From: Bifidobacterium choladohabitans
Lineage (GTDB): Bacteria > Actinomycetota > Actinomycetes > Actinomycetales > Bifidobacteriaceae
NCBI RefSeq assembly: GCF_016102005.1
Contig: NZ_JACFPL010000001.1
Location: forward strand, 372,001 to 436,000
Direction of reading: 5' to 3'
Length of the DNA: 64,000 nucleotides
This document shows positions 45,241 to 53,983 of this stretch, one piece after another. The stretch's first letter is position 1. Each line of letters starts with the position of its first letter. The position numbers were made by a program, and so were the translations under genes. The notes beneath the pieces were generated by a model. It worked only from the letters and a program-made list of their open reading frames with translations, was not told the DNA's origin and did no database searches.

Positions 45241-45894
45241 TCAGGCTCCCTTCACTGCCGAACGAACCAGGACGATGGCGCCGCGGGGCCCGGGCAGGGC
45301 ACCCTTGATGGCGATGACGCCCTTCTCGGCATCTGCGGAGACGATGGTCAGATTCTGGACGGTCGAGGTGTCGTGACCCATGCGGCCGGCCATCCGCTTG
45401 CCCTTGAGGATGCGGCTGGGCGTTGCGCATGCGCCCACTGAACCGGGACGGCGCTCGTTCTTGTGCGAGCCGTGGGTGCGGCGGTAGGACTTGAAGCCCC
45501 AACGCTTGATGGTGCCGGCAAAGCCCTTGCCCTTGGTGGTGCCGGTCACGTCGACTTCGCTGCCCTCGGGCAGCAGGTCCAGGCCCAGCTCCTGGCCGGG
45601 CTGATAGCTGTCAGCATCGGCGGTGCGGACCTCGACCAGGTGACGACGCGGGGTCACTCCGGCCTTGGCGAAGTGGCCAGCCAGCGGCTTGGTCACCTTG
45701 GTGGGGTCAATCTGCCCGTAGCCGATCTGGATGGCCTGGTAGCCGTCCTTCTCCTGGTTCTTGACCGCGGTCACCACGTTGGTGGACACGTCCACCAGGG
45801 TCACCGGGACGAAGAAGCCGTTCTCGTCCCAGACCTGGGACATGCCCAGCTTGCGGCCCAGGAGAGCCTTGCGGTTCCTCTGCTCTTCAGCCAT
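45241..45894 (-). CDS. rplC: Ribosomal protein uL3
   Basis: Large-subunit assembly initiator that reaches toward the peptidyl-transferase centre. The 217 residues start [20 protein letters not shown] and contain [20 protein letters not shown] and the loop [20 protein letters not shown]. Start at ATG 45894, 16 bases after rpsJ; the frame further upstream overlaps rpsJ's end. Confidence 0.98.
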   Translation of the reverse strand: MAEEQRNRKALLGRKLGMSQVWDENGFFVPVTLVDVSTNVVTAVKNQEKDGYQAIQIGYGQIDPTKVTKPLAGHFAKAGVTPRRHLVEVRTADADSYQPGQELGLDLLPEGSEVDVTGTTKGKGFAGTIKRWGFKSYRRTHGSHKNERRPGSVGACATPSRILKGKRMAGRMGHDTSTVQNLTIVSADAEKGVIAIKGALPGPRGAIVLVRSAVKGA

Positions 45895-45910
45895 GCGGTT
45901 TCCTCCTCCC

Positions 45911-46219
45911 CTACAGCTTGATCTCAATGTTGACGTCCGCCGGCAGATCGATGTGCATCAGCGAATCCACGGCCTTGGGCGTGGGATCCACGATGTCGAT
46001 CAGGCGCTTGTGGGTGCGCATCTCGAAGTGCTCGCGGGAGTCCTTGTACTTATGAGGAGAACGGATGACGACATACACGTTCTTCTCAGTCGGCAGCGGA
46101 ACGGGGCCAACCACAGTTGCGCCCGCGTTCGTCACCGTCTCGACGATCTTCTTCGCCGATTGGTCGATGACCTCATGGTCATAGGACTTTAGCCTGATGC
46201 GGATTTTCTGTCCCGCCAT
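45911..46219 (-). CDS. rpsJ: Ribosomal protein uS10
   Basis: Small-subunit head protein and partner of NusB in antitermination. The 102 residues start [20 protein letters not shown] and have [19 protein letters not shown] and [20 protein letters not shown]. First gene of the S10 cluster; the upstream 285 bases contain the adhE terminator and an AT-richer stretch (46381-46430) where the operon promoter probably lies, although no clear -35/-10 pair stands out. Confidence 0.98.
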   Translation of the reverse strand: MAGQKIRIRLKSYDHEVIDQSAKKIVETVTNAGATVVGPVPLPTEKNVYVVIRSPHKYKDSREHFEMRTHKRLIDIVDPTPKAVDSLMHIDLPADVNIEIKL

Positions 46220-46424
46220 TGCCGTCCGCCCTTTCTAGCGATCTATGAACTGATTACCCAGTCTGTTTCGAGGGCACGGAACGACGGCCACAGGAGACAT
46301 TCCTCCCGACAGGCCTCAGCCGGATCCATGCGCAGCCGTGGAAAATCCCGTGGGGATGGGACTCCTCGCTGCACCCGCTATTGTGATTGACAAAATGCGA
46401 GCCCAAAACAGGCAACTTTCTTAT

Positions 46425-46487
46425 TAAAGCACGAGGGTTCCCCTAGAAGAATCCGGGCGTGTCGCGCCGCTCCCAGGGGAACCCTCG
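46425..46487 (-). terminator. Terminator of adhE
   Basis: CGAGGGTTCCCCT (46432-46444) pairs perfectly over 13 bases with AGGGGAACCCTCG (46475-46487). On the minus strand the stem is followed by TGCTTTAATAAG. It begins 18 bases past the adhE stop and protects the S10 promoter region. Confidence 0.8.
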
Positions 46488-46504
46488 GCTCAATTCCGGT
46501 CCTG

Positions 46505-49270
46505 TCAGGCCCGCTGGGAGGCCTCCTGGACCACATCCTCGCCCTGGCGGGCAACCCTCATCCGGTGGCCCTCCTCCTGGCTGACCCCATAGTAGGCGGC
46601 CACAGCTATGTCCTTCATGTCCTCAATCAGCGGAATGCGGGGGTTTGCCGGCGTGCACTGGTCCTCATAGGCCCGCATGCCGATTTGATCCAAGGACTGC
46701 CAGTAGAGGTCCTCGTCCACTCCGGCTGCCTGGAAGGAGGCATCCATGCCCAGGCGCTCGTCCCTGTAGGATTCCACGGCACGTGCCAAGAGCTCCACAC
46801 CCTCCTCGGGAGTAGCGGATTCGATGCCCAGCACGTGGGCCATCTGTCTGTAGCGCTCCGGGGCCACATACTCGCTGTACTTGGGCCAGCTGGTCGGCTC
46901 GTCCGGGATCCGCCCGTTGTAGCGGATCACATAGGGCAGGAGGATGGAGTTGGCCCGCCCATGGGCCACATGGCAGAGGGCTCCGATGGTATGCGCCATG
47001 CCGTGGCACATGCCCAGGAAGGCCGAGCCGAAGGCCATGCCAGCCATGGTCGCCGCATTGTGCATCTTCTCCTGGGCCCGCACCTTGGCCTCGCCGCCGG
47101 CGGTGCCCACGGCAGACTCCAGGTTGTCCCAGATCAGCTTGGCGGCGTGCAGGGCCATGGCGTCCGTGTAGTCATTGGCATAGACCGAAACGAAGGCCTC
47201 CATGCAGTGGGTCAGGGCATCGAAGCCCGAGTCACAGGCCAGCCTCTTGGGCTGGGTGCGGGCCAGTACCGGATCCACGATGGCCACGCTGGGGGTCAGG
47301 GCGTAGTCGGTGATGGGGTACTTGTATCCGGTCTTATGGTCGGTGATGACCGCGAATGGGGTGACCTCCGAACCCGTGCCCGAAGAGGTGGGAATGCAGA
47401 CTAGCCTGGCCTTGGTGCCCAGGGGCGGAATCTTGAAGGCCCGCTTGCGGATGTCGAAGAACTTCTCCCGAACATCGGCGAAGGAGATCTCCGGATGCTC
47501 ATAGAGCAGCCACATGATCTTGGCCGCATCCATGGGGCTGCCGCCTCCCACGGCGATGATGGTGTCGGGACCGAACTCATCGCGCATCATGGCCGCGCCA
47601 CGCTCCACCGTCTCGACGCTGGGCTCCGGCTCTACGTAGTCGATGATGCGGAAGGTGACCGGCTGGGACCTGGCCCGCAGCTGATCGATGATCTTGTCGA
47701 CGATCCCCAGCTGCTCCATGACCTTGTCGCAGACGATGACGGCCCGGCGGATGCCGAACATGTCACGCAGATAGCGGACGGAGTTGGGCTCGAAGTAGGT
47801 CTTGGGGGGCACCTTGAACCACTGCATGTTGTTGTTCCTCCGCGCGATCCGCTTGATGTTGATCAGATTGACCGCCTGGACGTTGCCCGAGACCGAGTTG
47901 CCGCCGTAGGAGCCGCAACCCAGGGTCAGGGAGGGGGCGATGGCATTGTAGATGTCGCCGATGCCGCCCAGGGAGCTGGGCTGGTTCCAGACGATCCGGC
48001 AGGCATGCATGCGCTGTCCATACTCACGCACCAGCCTCTCATCGTCGGTGTGGATGGCGGCCGTATGTCCGGCACCATAACGCAGCATCTGCTGGCAGAG
48101 GGTGAAGCCCTCCTCCTTGTTGCTGGCCTTGAGCACGGCCTGAACCGGTGCCAGTTTCTCCAGGGTCAGGGGTTCCATGGGGCCGACCTGGTCGCATTGG
48201 GCGGCCAGAATGGTCACATCCTCGGGTATCTTGAAGCCGGCCCGGCGGGCGATGAACTGGGGGGACTTGCCCGGAACCTCGGAGTTGAGCCTGAGAGCGG
48301 GCGCATCGGCACCGGCATGGGCCCGCACGCCGAACATGTACTCCTCCAGCTTGACCTTCTCCTCGGGGTTGACGAAGTAAGCCTTGCGCCTCTTCATCTC
48401 CTCGATCACCCGGCCATACACATCCTGATGGGCGATGATGGCCTGTTCTGTAGCGCAGATCATGCCGTAGTCAAAATGCTTGGACAGGATCAGGTCGTTG
48501 ACGGCCCGGGGCACGTTGACCCTGCGGTCCACATATGCCGGGGCATTGCCGGCACCTACGCCCAATGCCGGCTTGCCCGAGGAATAGGCGGCCTTGACCA
48601 TGCCGGTGCCCCCGGTGGCCAGAATGGTGGCTACCCCGGGGTGCTGCATGAGGGCCCCGGTGGCTTCGACCGAGGGGTGCTCGATCCACTGGATGCAATC
48701 GCGCGGAGCGCCCGCCTCGATGGCTGCGTCGCGGACGATCCGGGCCGCCTCCACCGAGCAGCGCTGTGCGTAGGGGTGGAATCCGAAGACGATGGGGCAG
48801 CGGGTCTTCAGGGCCAGCAGCGACTTGAAGATGGCTGTCGAGGTGGGGTTGGTCACCGGGGTCACGCCGGCTACAACTCCCACCGGCTCGGCCACCTCGA
48901 TGATGCCGTCCACATCGTTCTCGCTGATGATGCCCACGGTGCGCTGCCTGGCCAGGTAATTGGTCACATGCTCGCAGGCAAAGATGTTCTTGGTGGCCTT
49001 GTCCTCCACCAGGCCGCGCCCGGTCTCCTCCACGGCCATCTGCGCCAGGGGCAAGTGCTTGTTCAGGGCCGCGATCGAGGCCTTGGCCACGATCCGATCC
49101 ACCTGTTCCTGGTCGAGCTCCTCAAAGGCACGTAAAGCCGACTGCGCACGGACGACCAGGTCATCCACCTCCCTGCGTGCCTGCTCACTGCTGTCGGCCC
49201 GAGCGCCTTCCCTGCCAGCTCCCGGCTCCTTCACTTGATGCTCATGCTTCTGCTTCTGCGTTCCAGCCAA
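46505..49270 (-). CDS. adhE: Bifunctional acetaldehyde-CoA / alcohol dehydrogenase AdhE
   Basis: Reduces acetyl-CoA to acetaldehyde and ethanol, re-oxidising two NADH; it balances redox in the bifid fermentation. The N-terminal aldehyde dehydrogenase half has the catalytic Cys272 in YGMICATEQA; the C-terminal iron-type alcohol dehydrogenase half has GGSPMDAAKI, DALTHCMEAF and the metal-binding HGMAHTIGALCHVAHG. Starting at TTG 49270 gives 921 residues, with AGGAGG nine bases upstream; an ATG at 49288 overlaps that site and has none of its own, so I prefer the TTG. The first 25 residues are Lys/Glu-rich and not conserved. A Rex-like operator sits in front. Confidence 0.95.
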   Translation of the reverse strand: MAGTQKQKHEHQVKEPGAGREGARADSSEQARREVDDLVVRAQSALRAFEELDQEQVDRIVAKASIAALNKHLPLAQMAVEETGRGLVEDKATKNIFACEHVTNYLARQRTVGIISENDVDGIIEVAEPVGVVAGVTPVTNPTSTAIFKSLLALKTRCPIVFGFHPYAQRCSVEAARIVRDAAIEAGAPRDCIQWIEHPSVEATGALMQHPGVATILATGGTGMVKAAYSSGKPALGVGAGNAPAYVDRRVNVPRAVNDLILSKHFDYGMICATEQAIIAHQDVYGRVIEEMKRRKAYFVNPEEKVKLEEYMFGVRAHAGADAPALRLNSEVPGKSPQFIARRAGFKIPEDVTILAAQCDQVGPMEPLTLEKLAPVQAVLKASNKEEGFTLCQQMLRYGAGHTAAIHTDDERLVREYGQRMHACRIVWNQPSSLGGIGDIYNAIAPSLTLGCGSYGGNSVSGNVQAVNLINIKRIARRNNNMQWFKVPPKTYFEPNSVRYLRDMFGIRRAVIVCDKVMEQLGIVDKIIDQLRARSQPVTFRIIDYVEPEPSVETVERGAAMMRDEFGPDTIIAVGGGSPMDAAKIMWLLYEHPEISFADVREKFFDIRKRAFKIPPLGTKARLVCIPTSSGTGSEVTPFAVITDHKTGYKYPITDYALTPSVAIVDPVLARTQPKRLACDSGFDALTHCMEAFVSVYANDYTDAMALHAAKLIWDNLESAVGTAGGEAKVRAQEKMHNAATMAGMAFGSAFLGMCHGMAHTIGALCHVAHGRANSILLPYVIRYNGRIPDEPTSWPKYSEYVAPERYRQMAHVLGIESATPEEGVELLARAVESYRDERLGMDASFQAAGVDEDLYWQSLDQIGMRAYEDQCTPANPRIPLIEDMKDIAVAAYYGVSQEEGHRMRVARQGEDVVQEASQRA

Positions 49271-49369
49271 GATATTGGCCCTCCTCATGTTCCGCGGATG
49301 CCGATGAGGGCCGGCAGAAAGTCTCAGACGGTCCCAGACCGTACCGGTCCACGAAAGACATCCGTCATA

Positions 49370-49387
49370 ACGTGACGAAAGTCACAA
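49370..49387 (-). promoter_or_regulatory. Rex-like operator overlapping the adhE promoter
   Basis: The minus strand reads TTGTGAC-TTTC-GTCACGT. It matches the Rex operator TTGTGA-N6-TCACAA at 10 of 12 defined positions. A -10-like TATATT lies at its upstream edge, so NADH-sensing Rex could block initiation. Typical for fermentative alcohol dehydrogenase genes. Confidence 0.6.
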
Positions 49388-49423
49388 TATAGACCAGAGG
49401 GGGCACCATTGAGCCCCAGGATG

Positions 49424-49437
49424 AGCGAACGTTCGCT
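49424..49437. promoter_or_regulatory. Perfect 14-base palindrome upstream of adhE
   Basis: AGCGAACGTTCGCT is a perfect palindrome centred on CG, about 40 bases upstream of the Rex-like site. It fits a dimeric regulator of the TetR or LacI type, but I cannot name the factor. It lies between the adhE promoter and the rpsI terminator, so adhE is the likely target. Confidence 0.4.
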
Positions 49438-49546
49438 TGACGCGTGTCGTGTGGGAATTCGTGGCTTTCCTGGTCATTTTCCGCACCGCAACGTGCGTTT
49501 TGGCGTTCGCTTCAGACTGGGCCGTCCAGTCATGAATCCGGGCATG

Positions 49547-49580
49547 AAAAATCCCCAAGGTCCGTGAGGACCTTGGGGAT
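49547..49580 (-). terminator. Terminator of rplM-rpsI
   Basis: ATCCCCAAGGTCC pairs perfectly over 13 bases with GGACCTTGGGGAT around a 4-base loop and is followed on the minus strand by a run of T residues. It begins about 18 bases past the rpsI stop. Confidence 0.95.
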
Positions 49581-49597
49581 GGAAGAAGCTGCGAACG

Positions 49598-50089
49598 TCA
49601 GCGCTTGGAGAACTGCGGAGCGCGACGGGCCTTGTGCAGACCGGCCTTCTTGCGCTCCACCACGCGGGCGTCACGGGTCAGGAACCCGGCCTTCTTCAGG
49701 GCAGGACGGTTGGCGTCCCGATCGATGGCGTTCAGGGCGCGTGCAACGCCCAGACGGACTGCGCCAGCCTGGCCGGTCACGCCACCGCCCTCGACGCGCA
49801 CAACCACGTCGAACTTGTTCTCGAGCTTGAGCAGCACGATGGGCGAGTTGACCTCGCGCTGGTGCAGCTTGCTGGGGAAGTACTCCTCCAGGGTGTGCCC
49901 GTTGATGCTCCACTTGCCGGAGCCCGGGATCAGACGGACACGGGCGACTGCCTCCTTGCGGCGGCCGGTGCCATAGCCCGGCTCGATTGCGGAGGTGCCG
50001 GTGCCTGCACCGGCGTTGGTCTCGGAAGTGTAGGAAGCGCTGGTCTCCTCGGCCTCAAGAACCGCGGAGCTGTTGTTGTTGTCAGCCAT
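49598..50089 (-). CDS. rpsI: Ribosomal protein uS9
   Basis: Small-subunit protein whose C-terminal tail touches P-site tRNA. The core includes [17 protein letters not shown] and the end has [20 protein letters not shown] with a KR terminus. The 163 residues include about 35 extra N-terminal residues rich in Asn, Ser, Thr and Ala. It lies 20 bases after rplM. Confidence 0.97.
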   Translation of the reverse strand: MADNNNSSAVLEAEETSASYTSETNAGAGTGTSAIEPGYGTGRRKEAVARVRLIPGSGKWSINGHTLEEYFPSKLHQREVNSPIVLLKLENKFDVVVRVEGGGVTGQAGAVRLGVARALNAIDRDANRPALKKAGFLTRDARVVERKKAGLHKARRAPQFSKR

Positions 50090-50109
50090 GGTGATTATCT
50101 CCTCTGGTC

Positions 50110-50559
50110 CTACTTGGCCTGCTGGGCGACCTGATGGATCTTGTACTCAATGGGCTGCTGCGAGGTGTGAGGATGCTCCTCGCCTGCGAAGACGCGCAGC
50201 CTGGTCAGCTGGACCTTGGCCAGCTTGTTCTTGGGCAGCATGCCCTTGACCGCCGTCATGATGATGCGCTCGGGGTTATGCTCCATCAACTGCCCGTAGG
50301 AGTCGCGGCGCAGACCGCCTGGACGGCCGGAGTGGGTGTAGAGCACCTTGTCGCTCTTGTTGCCCGTCAGCACCATCTTGGACGCGTTGATGACGATGAC
50401 GTTGTTGCCGGAGTCGGCATAGGGCGCATAGGTGGGCTTGTTCTTGCCGCGCAGCAGATCGGCCACCTGGGATGCCAGACGTCCCAGCACCACACCGGAG
50501 GCGTCGACGATATACCAGTCATGTGTCAGATCGGCTGGTTTCGGGGTGAAAGTCTTCAC
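50110..50559 (-). CDS. rplM: Ribosomal protein uL13
   Basis: Early-assembling large-subunit protein. The 149 residues have [39 protein letters not shown] and [19 protein letters not shown]. It is the first gene of the rplM-rpsI pair, with a strong promoter about 155 bases upstream. Confidence 0.98.
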   Translation of the reverse strand: MKTFTPKPADLTHDWYIVDASGVVLGRLASQVADLLRGKNKPTYAPYADSGNNVIVINASKMVLTGNKSDKVLYTHSGRPGGLRRDSYGQLMEHNPERIIMTAVKGMLPKNKLAKVQLTRLRVFAGEEHPHTSQQPIEYKIHQVAQQAK

Positions 50560-50714
50560 GATTCAACCTTTTCCTTGCATTGTGTTTCGGGCTCTCCGCG
50601 CCGCATGCTGCCATGCCGGCCGAAAGCCGTGTATTCCGTGGGCTCCCTTAAAGTCCTAGACGGCGAGTGGGAAAAGCGCTTTGAGGACCCCTTAGGGAAA
50701 CACAACAATCCATT

Positions 50715-50742
50715 ATTGTAACGCCTGAGTGCCGTTCGTCAA
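50715..50742 (-). promoter_or_regulatory. Sigma-A-type promoter of rplM-rpsI
   Basis: The minus strand has TTGACG (50737-50742), a 16-base spacer and TACAAT (50715-50720); each hexamer matches consensus at five of six bases. Transcription would start near 50708. The leader to the rplM start is then about 150 bases. Confidence 0.75.
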
Positions 50743-50762
50743 AATTCGCGTCGGCCCCGGTC

Positions 50763-51395
50763 TCAGCGGGAGGCTGCTGCCCGTGCCACCTGCCCGTCCG
50801 GGTCCTTGCGCAGGGCGTCAAGGGTCGTCTGCCCGGTGTTGGGATTCAGGGCCACGGCCCGGCGCACCATGGCAGCCAGCACATGGGGGGCATCCTGCTC
50901 ATCGCGAGTGCCCAGAGCCCCCAGGAAGTCCAGGGTGTCAGCGTCGGTGCGCTCGTCCTGGGCGCCCTCCAGACGCATCTTCCAGGATGTCATGGGGTTG
51001 GTCAGCGCAGCAGCCCTGACTCCGGCATCCTCGTCCTTGGTGAGCAGACCGGCCAGCCAGTTTTTGTCGTCCTTGTTGGCGGCCACCGCCCGACGGACCT
51101 CCGTGCTGGAATCCTGGGAGAGCTTGACCAGGATATTGGGGAAGGGCATGGTCTTCGCCAGGTAGATCCTGTCCTCCACCGGCGTGTGCTCGTTGCCGGC
51201 CACGGCCTCCAGCAGTGCCGTAAAGCGGGAGAAGGCGGCCTGATCGGACTTGTCGGGCAGGGGACTGCGGGCGAATTCGTGCAGCTCGGCCGTATCCGTG
51301 GAGTGCCTGAGCCTTTCGTAGAAAACGGTCAGGGCCTCGTGGGGCTTGCCGGTTGACGGTGATTCGGTTTCCGGTGGGTCCTGGGGATTGGTCAT
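50763..51395 (-). CDS. Variant leucine-rich repeat (LRV) protein, unknown function
   Basis: A 210-residue cytosolic protein. The C-terminal half shows helical repeats such as STEVRRAVAANKD, DAGVRAAALTNP and RRAVALNPNTGQTTLDALRK, the spacing of LRV or HEAT-like repeats that build protein-binding superhelices. The N-terminal 45 residues are polar. No enzyme motif or membrane segment is present. It stands alone, divergent from the YigZ-family gene. Binding role only by inference. Confidence 0.75.
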   Translation of the reverse strand: MTNPQDPPETESPSTGKPHEALTVFYERLRHSTDTAELHEFARSPLPDKSDQAAFSRFTALLEAVAGNEHTPVEDRIYLAKTMPFPNILVKLSQDSSTEVRRAVAANKDDKNWLAGLLTKDEDAGVRAAALTNPMTSWKMRLEGAQDERTDADTLDFLGALGTRDEQDAPHVLAAMVRRAVALNPNTGQTTLDALRKDPDGQVARAAASR

Positions 51396-51503
51396 GCAGC
51401 CAGCTTAGGTCGTCTCCTTGATAACGGACTCGGCCAGGGATCCCCTCTAGCATGGAGATGACGAGGGAACCGAGGAGACAAGAGGCATAGGAGGCAAGCC
51501 GAT

Positions 51504-52166
51504 TTGCTCACCATACTGGATACGCCGCAGAAACCGGCCACAGGCTCTCTGATCGAGCGCAAGTCCGAATTCATCGGCCAGGCCTGCCATGTGGAGGATC
51601 AGGAGACGGCCATGGCCTTCGTCCAGGAGGTCCGCTTGCAGCACCCCAAGGCCCGGCACGTGTGCCACTGCGCGATCTGGGGACCCGAGGGCCGCACCAG
51701 CGAGCGCATGAGCGATGACGGGGAGCCCTCCGGAACGGCCGGCAAGCCCATACTTGAGGTCATGCGTCGGCAGGGGCTGACCGACTGCGTCCTGACTGTG
51801 ACCCGGTACTTCGGGGGAATCCTTCTCGGGTCAGGGGGGTTGATCCGGGCCTATTCCTCGGCAGCCTCCCTTGCGCTCAAGGCGGCGAGATCGGCACGCG
51901 TGCTCCCGACGCAGCGCTTCACAATCACTGTGGACTACCCGGAGTACGATCCCCTGCGCCGTCTGATCCGCACCTCTGGTGGGCACGTGGAGACCGAAGA
52001 CTTCACCGATAGGGTCCGATTGACCTACGATCTGGAGCCTGCAGAGGCGCCGGCCTTTCATGGCCGACTGGACGACCTTCTGCAGGGCCGGGCCCAGCCC
52101 AGTGCACTGGGCGAAGGCCGCAGGCTGATTCCCCTGTCGAAAGACCAGGCTTCGTCTGCCTCATGA
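51504..52166 (+). CDS. YigZ / IMPACT family protein
   Basis: A 220-residue protein of the UPF0029 family, linked in other organisms to translation control and stress but without a proven enzyme activity. It has KSEFIGQACHVED, the conserved HVCHCAIWG and SDDGEPSGTAGKPIL segments and TRYFGGILLGSGGLIRAYS. The start is TTG at 51504, nine bases after AGGAGG at 51489-51494. The C-terminal ferredoxin-like domain is present. It is divergent from the LRV gene. Confidence 0.88.
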   Translation: MLTILDTPQKPATGSLIERKSEFIGQACHVEDQETAMAFVQEVRLQHPKARHVCHCAIWGPEGRTSERMSDDGEPSGTAGKPILEVMRRQGLTDCVLTVTRYFGGILLGSGGLIRAYSSAASLALKAARSARVLPTQRFTITVDYPEYDPLRRLIRTSGGHVETEDFTDRVRLTYDLEPAEAPAFHGRLDDLLQGRAQPSALGEGRRLIPLSKDQASSAS

Positions 52167-52349
52167 TCGCCCGGACGGTCCGTGCAACCTTACTCGGCTG
52201 CGGCTTTCCCTGTCATACAGATGCCTGCCAGACACCGTCGGTCTACCGCCACGCGGACTGGCATTTTTCCAGACCTGAGCTTCGCAAAGAAAGAATATGG
52301 AAATAAACGCCCTTGGCAACGACTCTGCTAGTGATGAATCCCTTAACAA

Positions 52350-52391
52350 TGGATAAGGCCGATGATCGTCCAGAATCAGCGATCACCGGCC
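52350..52391 (-). terminator. Likely terminator of tRNA-Ser(GCT)
   Basis: On the minus strand GGCCGGTGATCG pairs with CGATCATCGGCC at 11 of 12 positions around an 11-base loop and is followed by TTATCC. It starts four bases past the tRNA 3' end. Confidence 0.6.
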
Positions 52392-52394
52392 ATC

Positions 52395-52484
52395 TGGCGG
52401 AGACGAGGAGATTCGAACTCCTGGACCGCTTGCGCAGTCAACACCTTAGCAGGGTGCCCCTTTCGGCCACTCAGGCACGTCTCC
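52395..52484 (-). tRNA. tRNA-Ser, anticodon GCT
   Basis: The minus strand folds into a class II tRNA: acceptor GGAGACG/CGTCTCC, anticodon loop CCTGCTAAG giving GCT (reads AGC and AGU), a long variable arm and GTTCGAATC in the T-loop. The 3' CCA is encoded, unlike in the other serine tRNA of this window. Confidence 0.95.
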
Positions 52485-52711
52485 ATGCTGGCTCCCGAAC
52501 CGGAGACTTGGTCCCAAAGTTTCGAGAACAAAACAATAGAATACCATGATTGACTGATCTGACTCGCCGGAGCAGGCGGACCCAATGAATCGGAGAACAG
52601 ACCTGTTTCATTTTCTTGGATAAAAACCAGAAAAATGATTCTTTCCCCAGAATTGAATTTTGAGAATAATGTATTACACATTCCTCCGGGGTCGCCTTAT
52701 ATCATAGAGCT

Positions 52712-53983
52712 ATGAGTACAGCGCCAAGGCTTGCAGCCGCCAAGAAGGACTGGGGGCATGACGAGAGCGGCTGCACAGTGCTGCACATTGACATGGACGC
52801 CTTCTACGCCTCCTGCGAAGTAGCCCGGCACCCGCAACTGCAGGGCCGACCGGTCATCATCGGCACTGGACGTCGTGCAGTGGTCTCCGCGGCCAGCTAT
52901 GAGGCCAGGGCTTTCGGCATCAATTCGGCCATGCCCTTGGCACGCGCCAGGCGACTGTGCCCTCAAGGGATCTTCCTCCCGGTTGACATGACCTATTACC
53001 GGAACATCTCACGACGGATATTTGATACGGTTTTCTCACAAATCACCGATCAGATCGAGCAAGTCTCGGTGGATGAATGCTACATGGATGTGTCAGGAGC
53101 GCTCATACGCTGGGGCAAGCCCACAGCCATAGCCCGGTGGATCCGAGCCAGCGTGGCCCGTCAGTTCCACGTCACCTGCTCAGTAGGCATCGCTACCAAC
53201 AAGTTGGTGGCCAAAATGGCCTCGACCAACGCCAAGCCCGACGGAATGCTGTTGATTCCCAAGGCCAGGCAGGCCGAGTTCGTCCAGCTGATGCCTCTGC
53301 GCGGCATTCCCGGCATCGGCCCCGCCCTGGAGAAGCGGCTCAACGACTGGGCCGTCAAGGATGTGGCTGATCTGGCTAGCATGAGCGAGCGCGACCTGAC
53401 TCGGGCCACAGGCTCGAGCCTTACAGCCAGGAAGCTGGCACAGGCCTCCCACGGGCTGGACGACGATCCGGTCCAGCCACGAGCACCTGAGAAATCCCTG
53501 GGCGCAGAACGTACCTTCCTGCACGACACCACCAGCATGAAGCAGGTCTGCGACCTCCTGCGCGTCTGCAGCAACGAGGTGGCCACCGGACTGCGAGCGC
53601 ATGACCTGGTCGCCCGGACCATCACCGTCAAACTGCGCTTTGATGATCTGCGCTATATGACCAAGGCCCATACCTTGGAAACACCGGTCAACTCAGCCAA
53701 TCGGATCTATCCGCAGGCGGTCGGACTGCTCAAGGCCATGTTGGAGCTGCCCGAGGGCGCGCCCATGGACACCCCTCTGCCCCGGCTGATCCGCTTAGCC
53801 GGTGTCAGCGCATCCGGTCTGAGCCGGGTGGAGGATACCCCAATCCAGCCATCCTTGGATGACATCATGCGCGAGAGCAAAGGTCACACCGGCAGCGAGG
53901 CCCAGCGTCTGGATCAGGCAGAGGCCACCATGGACTCCATCAGGAGCCGCTACGGCAAGGGTTCAGTCAGCATGGGTCTTTAG
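52712..53983 (+). CDS. dinB: DNA polymerase IV (Y-family, DinB)
   Basis: Error-prone polymerase that copies past damaged bases. The 423 residues have the palm signature HIDMDAFYASCE with the first metal Asp, VVSAASYEARAFGI, the second catalytic site SVDECYMDVSG, the thumb helix-hairpin-helix RGIPGIGPALEKRL and the little-finger domain from about residue 245. The upstream region has no LexA-like site that I can see. Its 3' end overlaps that of the opposing dapC by 17 bases. Confidence 0.95.
   Translation: MSTAPRLAAAKKDWGHDESGCTVLHIDMDAFYASCEVARHPQLQGRPVIIGTGRRAVVSAASYEARAFGINSAMPLARARRLCPQGIFLPVDMTYYRNISRRIFDTVFSQITDQIEQVSVDECYMDVSGALIRWGKPTAIARWIRASVARQFHVTCSVGIATNKLVAKMASTNAKPDGMLLIPKARQAEFVQLMPLRGIPGIGPALEKRLNDWAVKDVADLASMSERDLTRATGSSLTARKLAQASHGLDDDPVQPRAPEKSLGAERTFLHDTTSMKQVCDLLRVCSNEVATGLRAHDLVARTITVKLRFDDLRYMTKAHTLETPVNSANRIYPQAVGLLKAMLELPEGAPMDTPLPRLIRLAGVSASGLSRVEDTPIQPSLDDIMRESKGHTGSEAQRLDQAEATMDSIRSRYGKGSVSMGL

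Noticed and set aside
47495-49135. 546-residue open frame on the plus strand
   Set aside because: Antisense to adhE; composition bias (Gly, Asp, His, Val) follows from the third-codon GC of adhE.
52313-52549. Small plus-strand frames over tRNA-Ser(GCT)
   Set aside because: They run through the tRNA gene on the opposite strand and have no coding features.
52640-52711. LexA box in front of dinB
   Set aside because: No CGAAC-N4-GTTCG-like sequence is present in the AT-rich leader.
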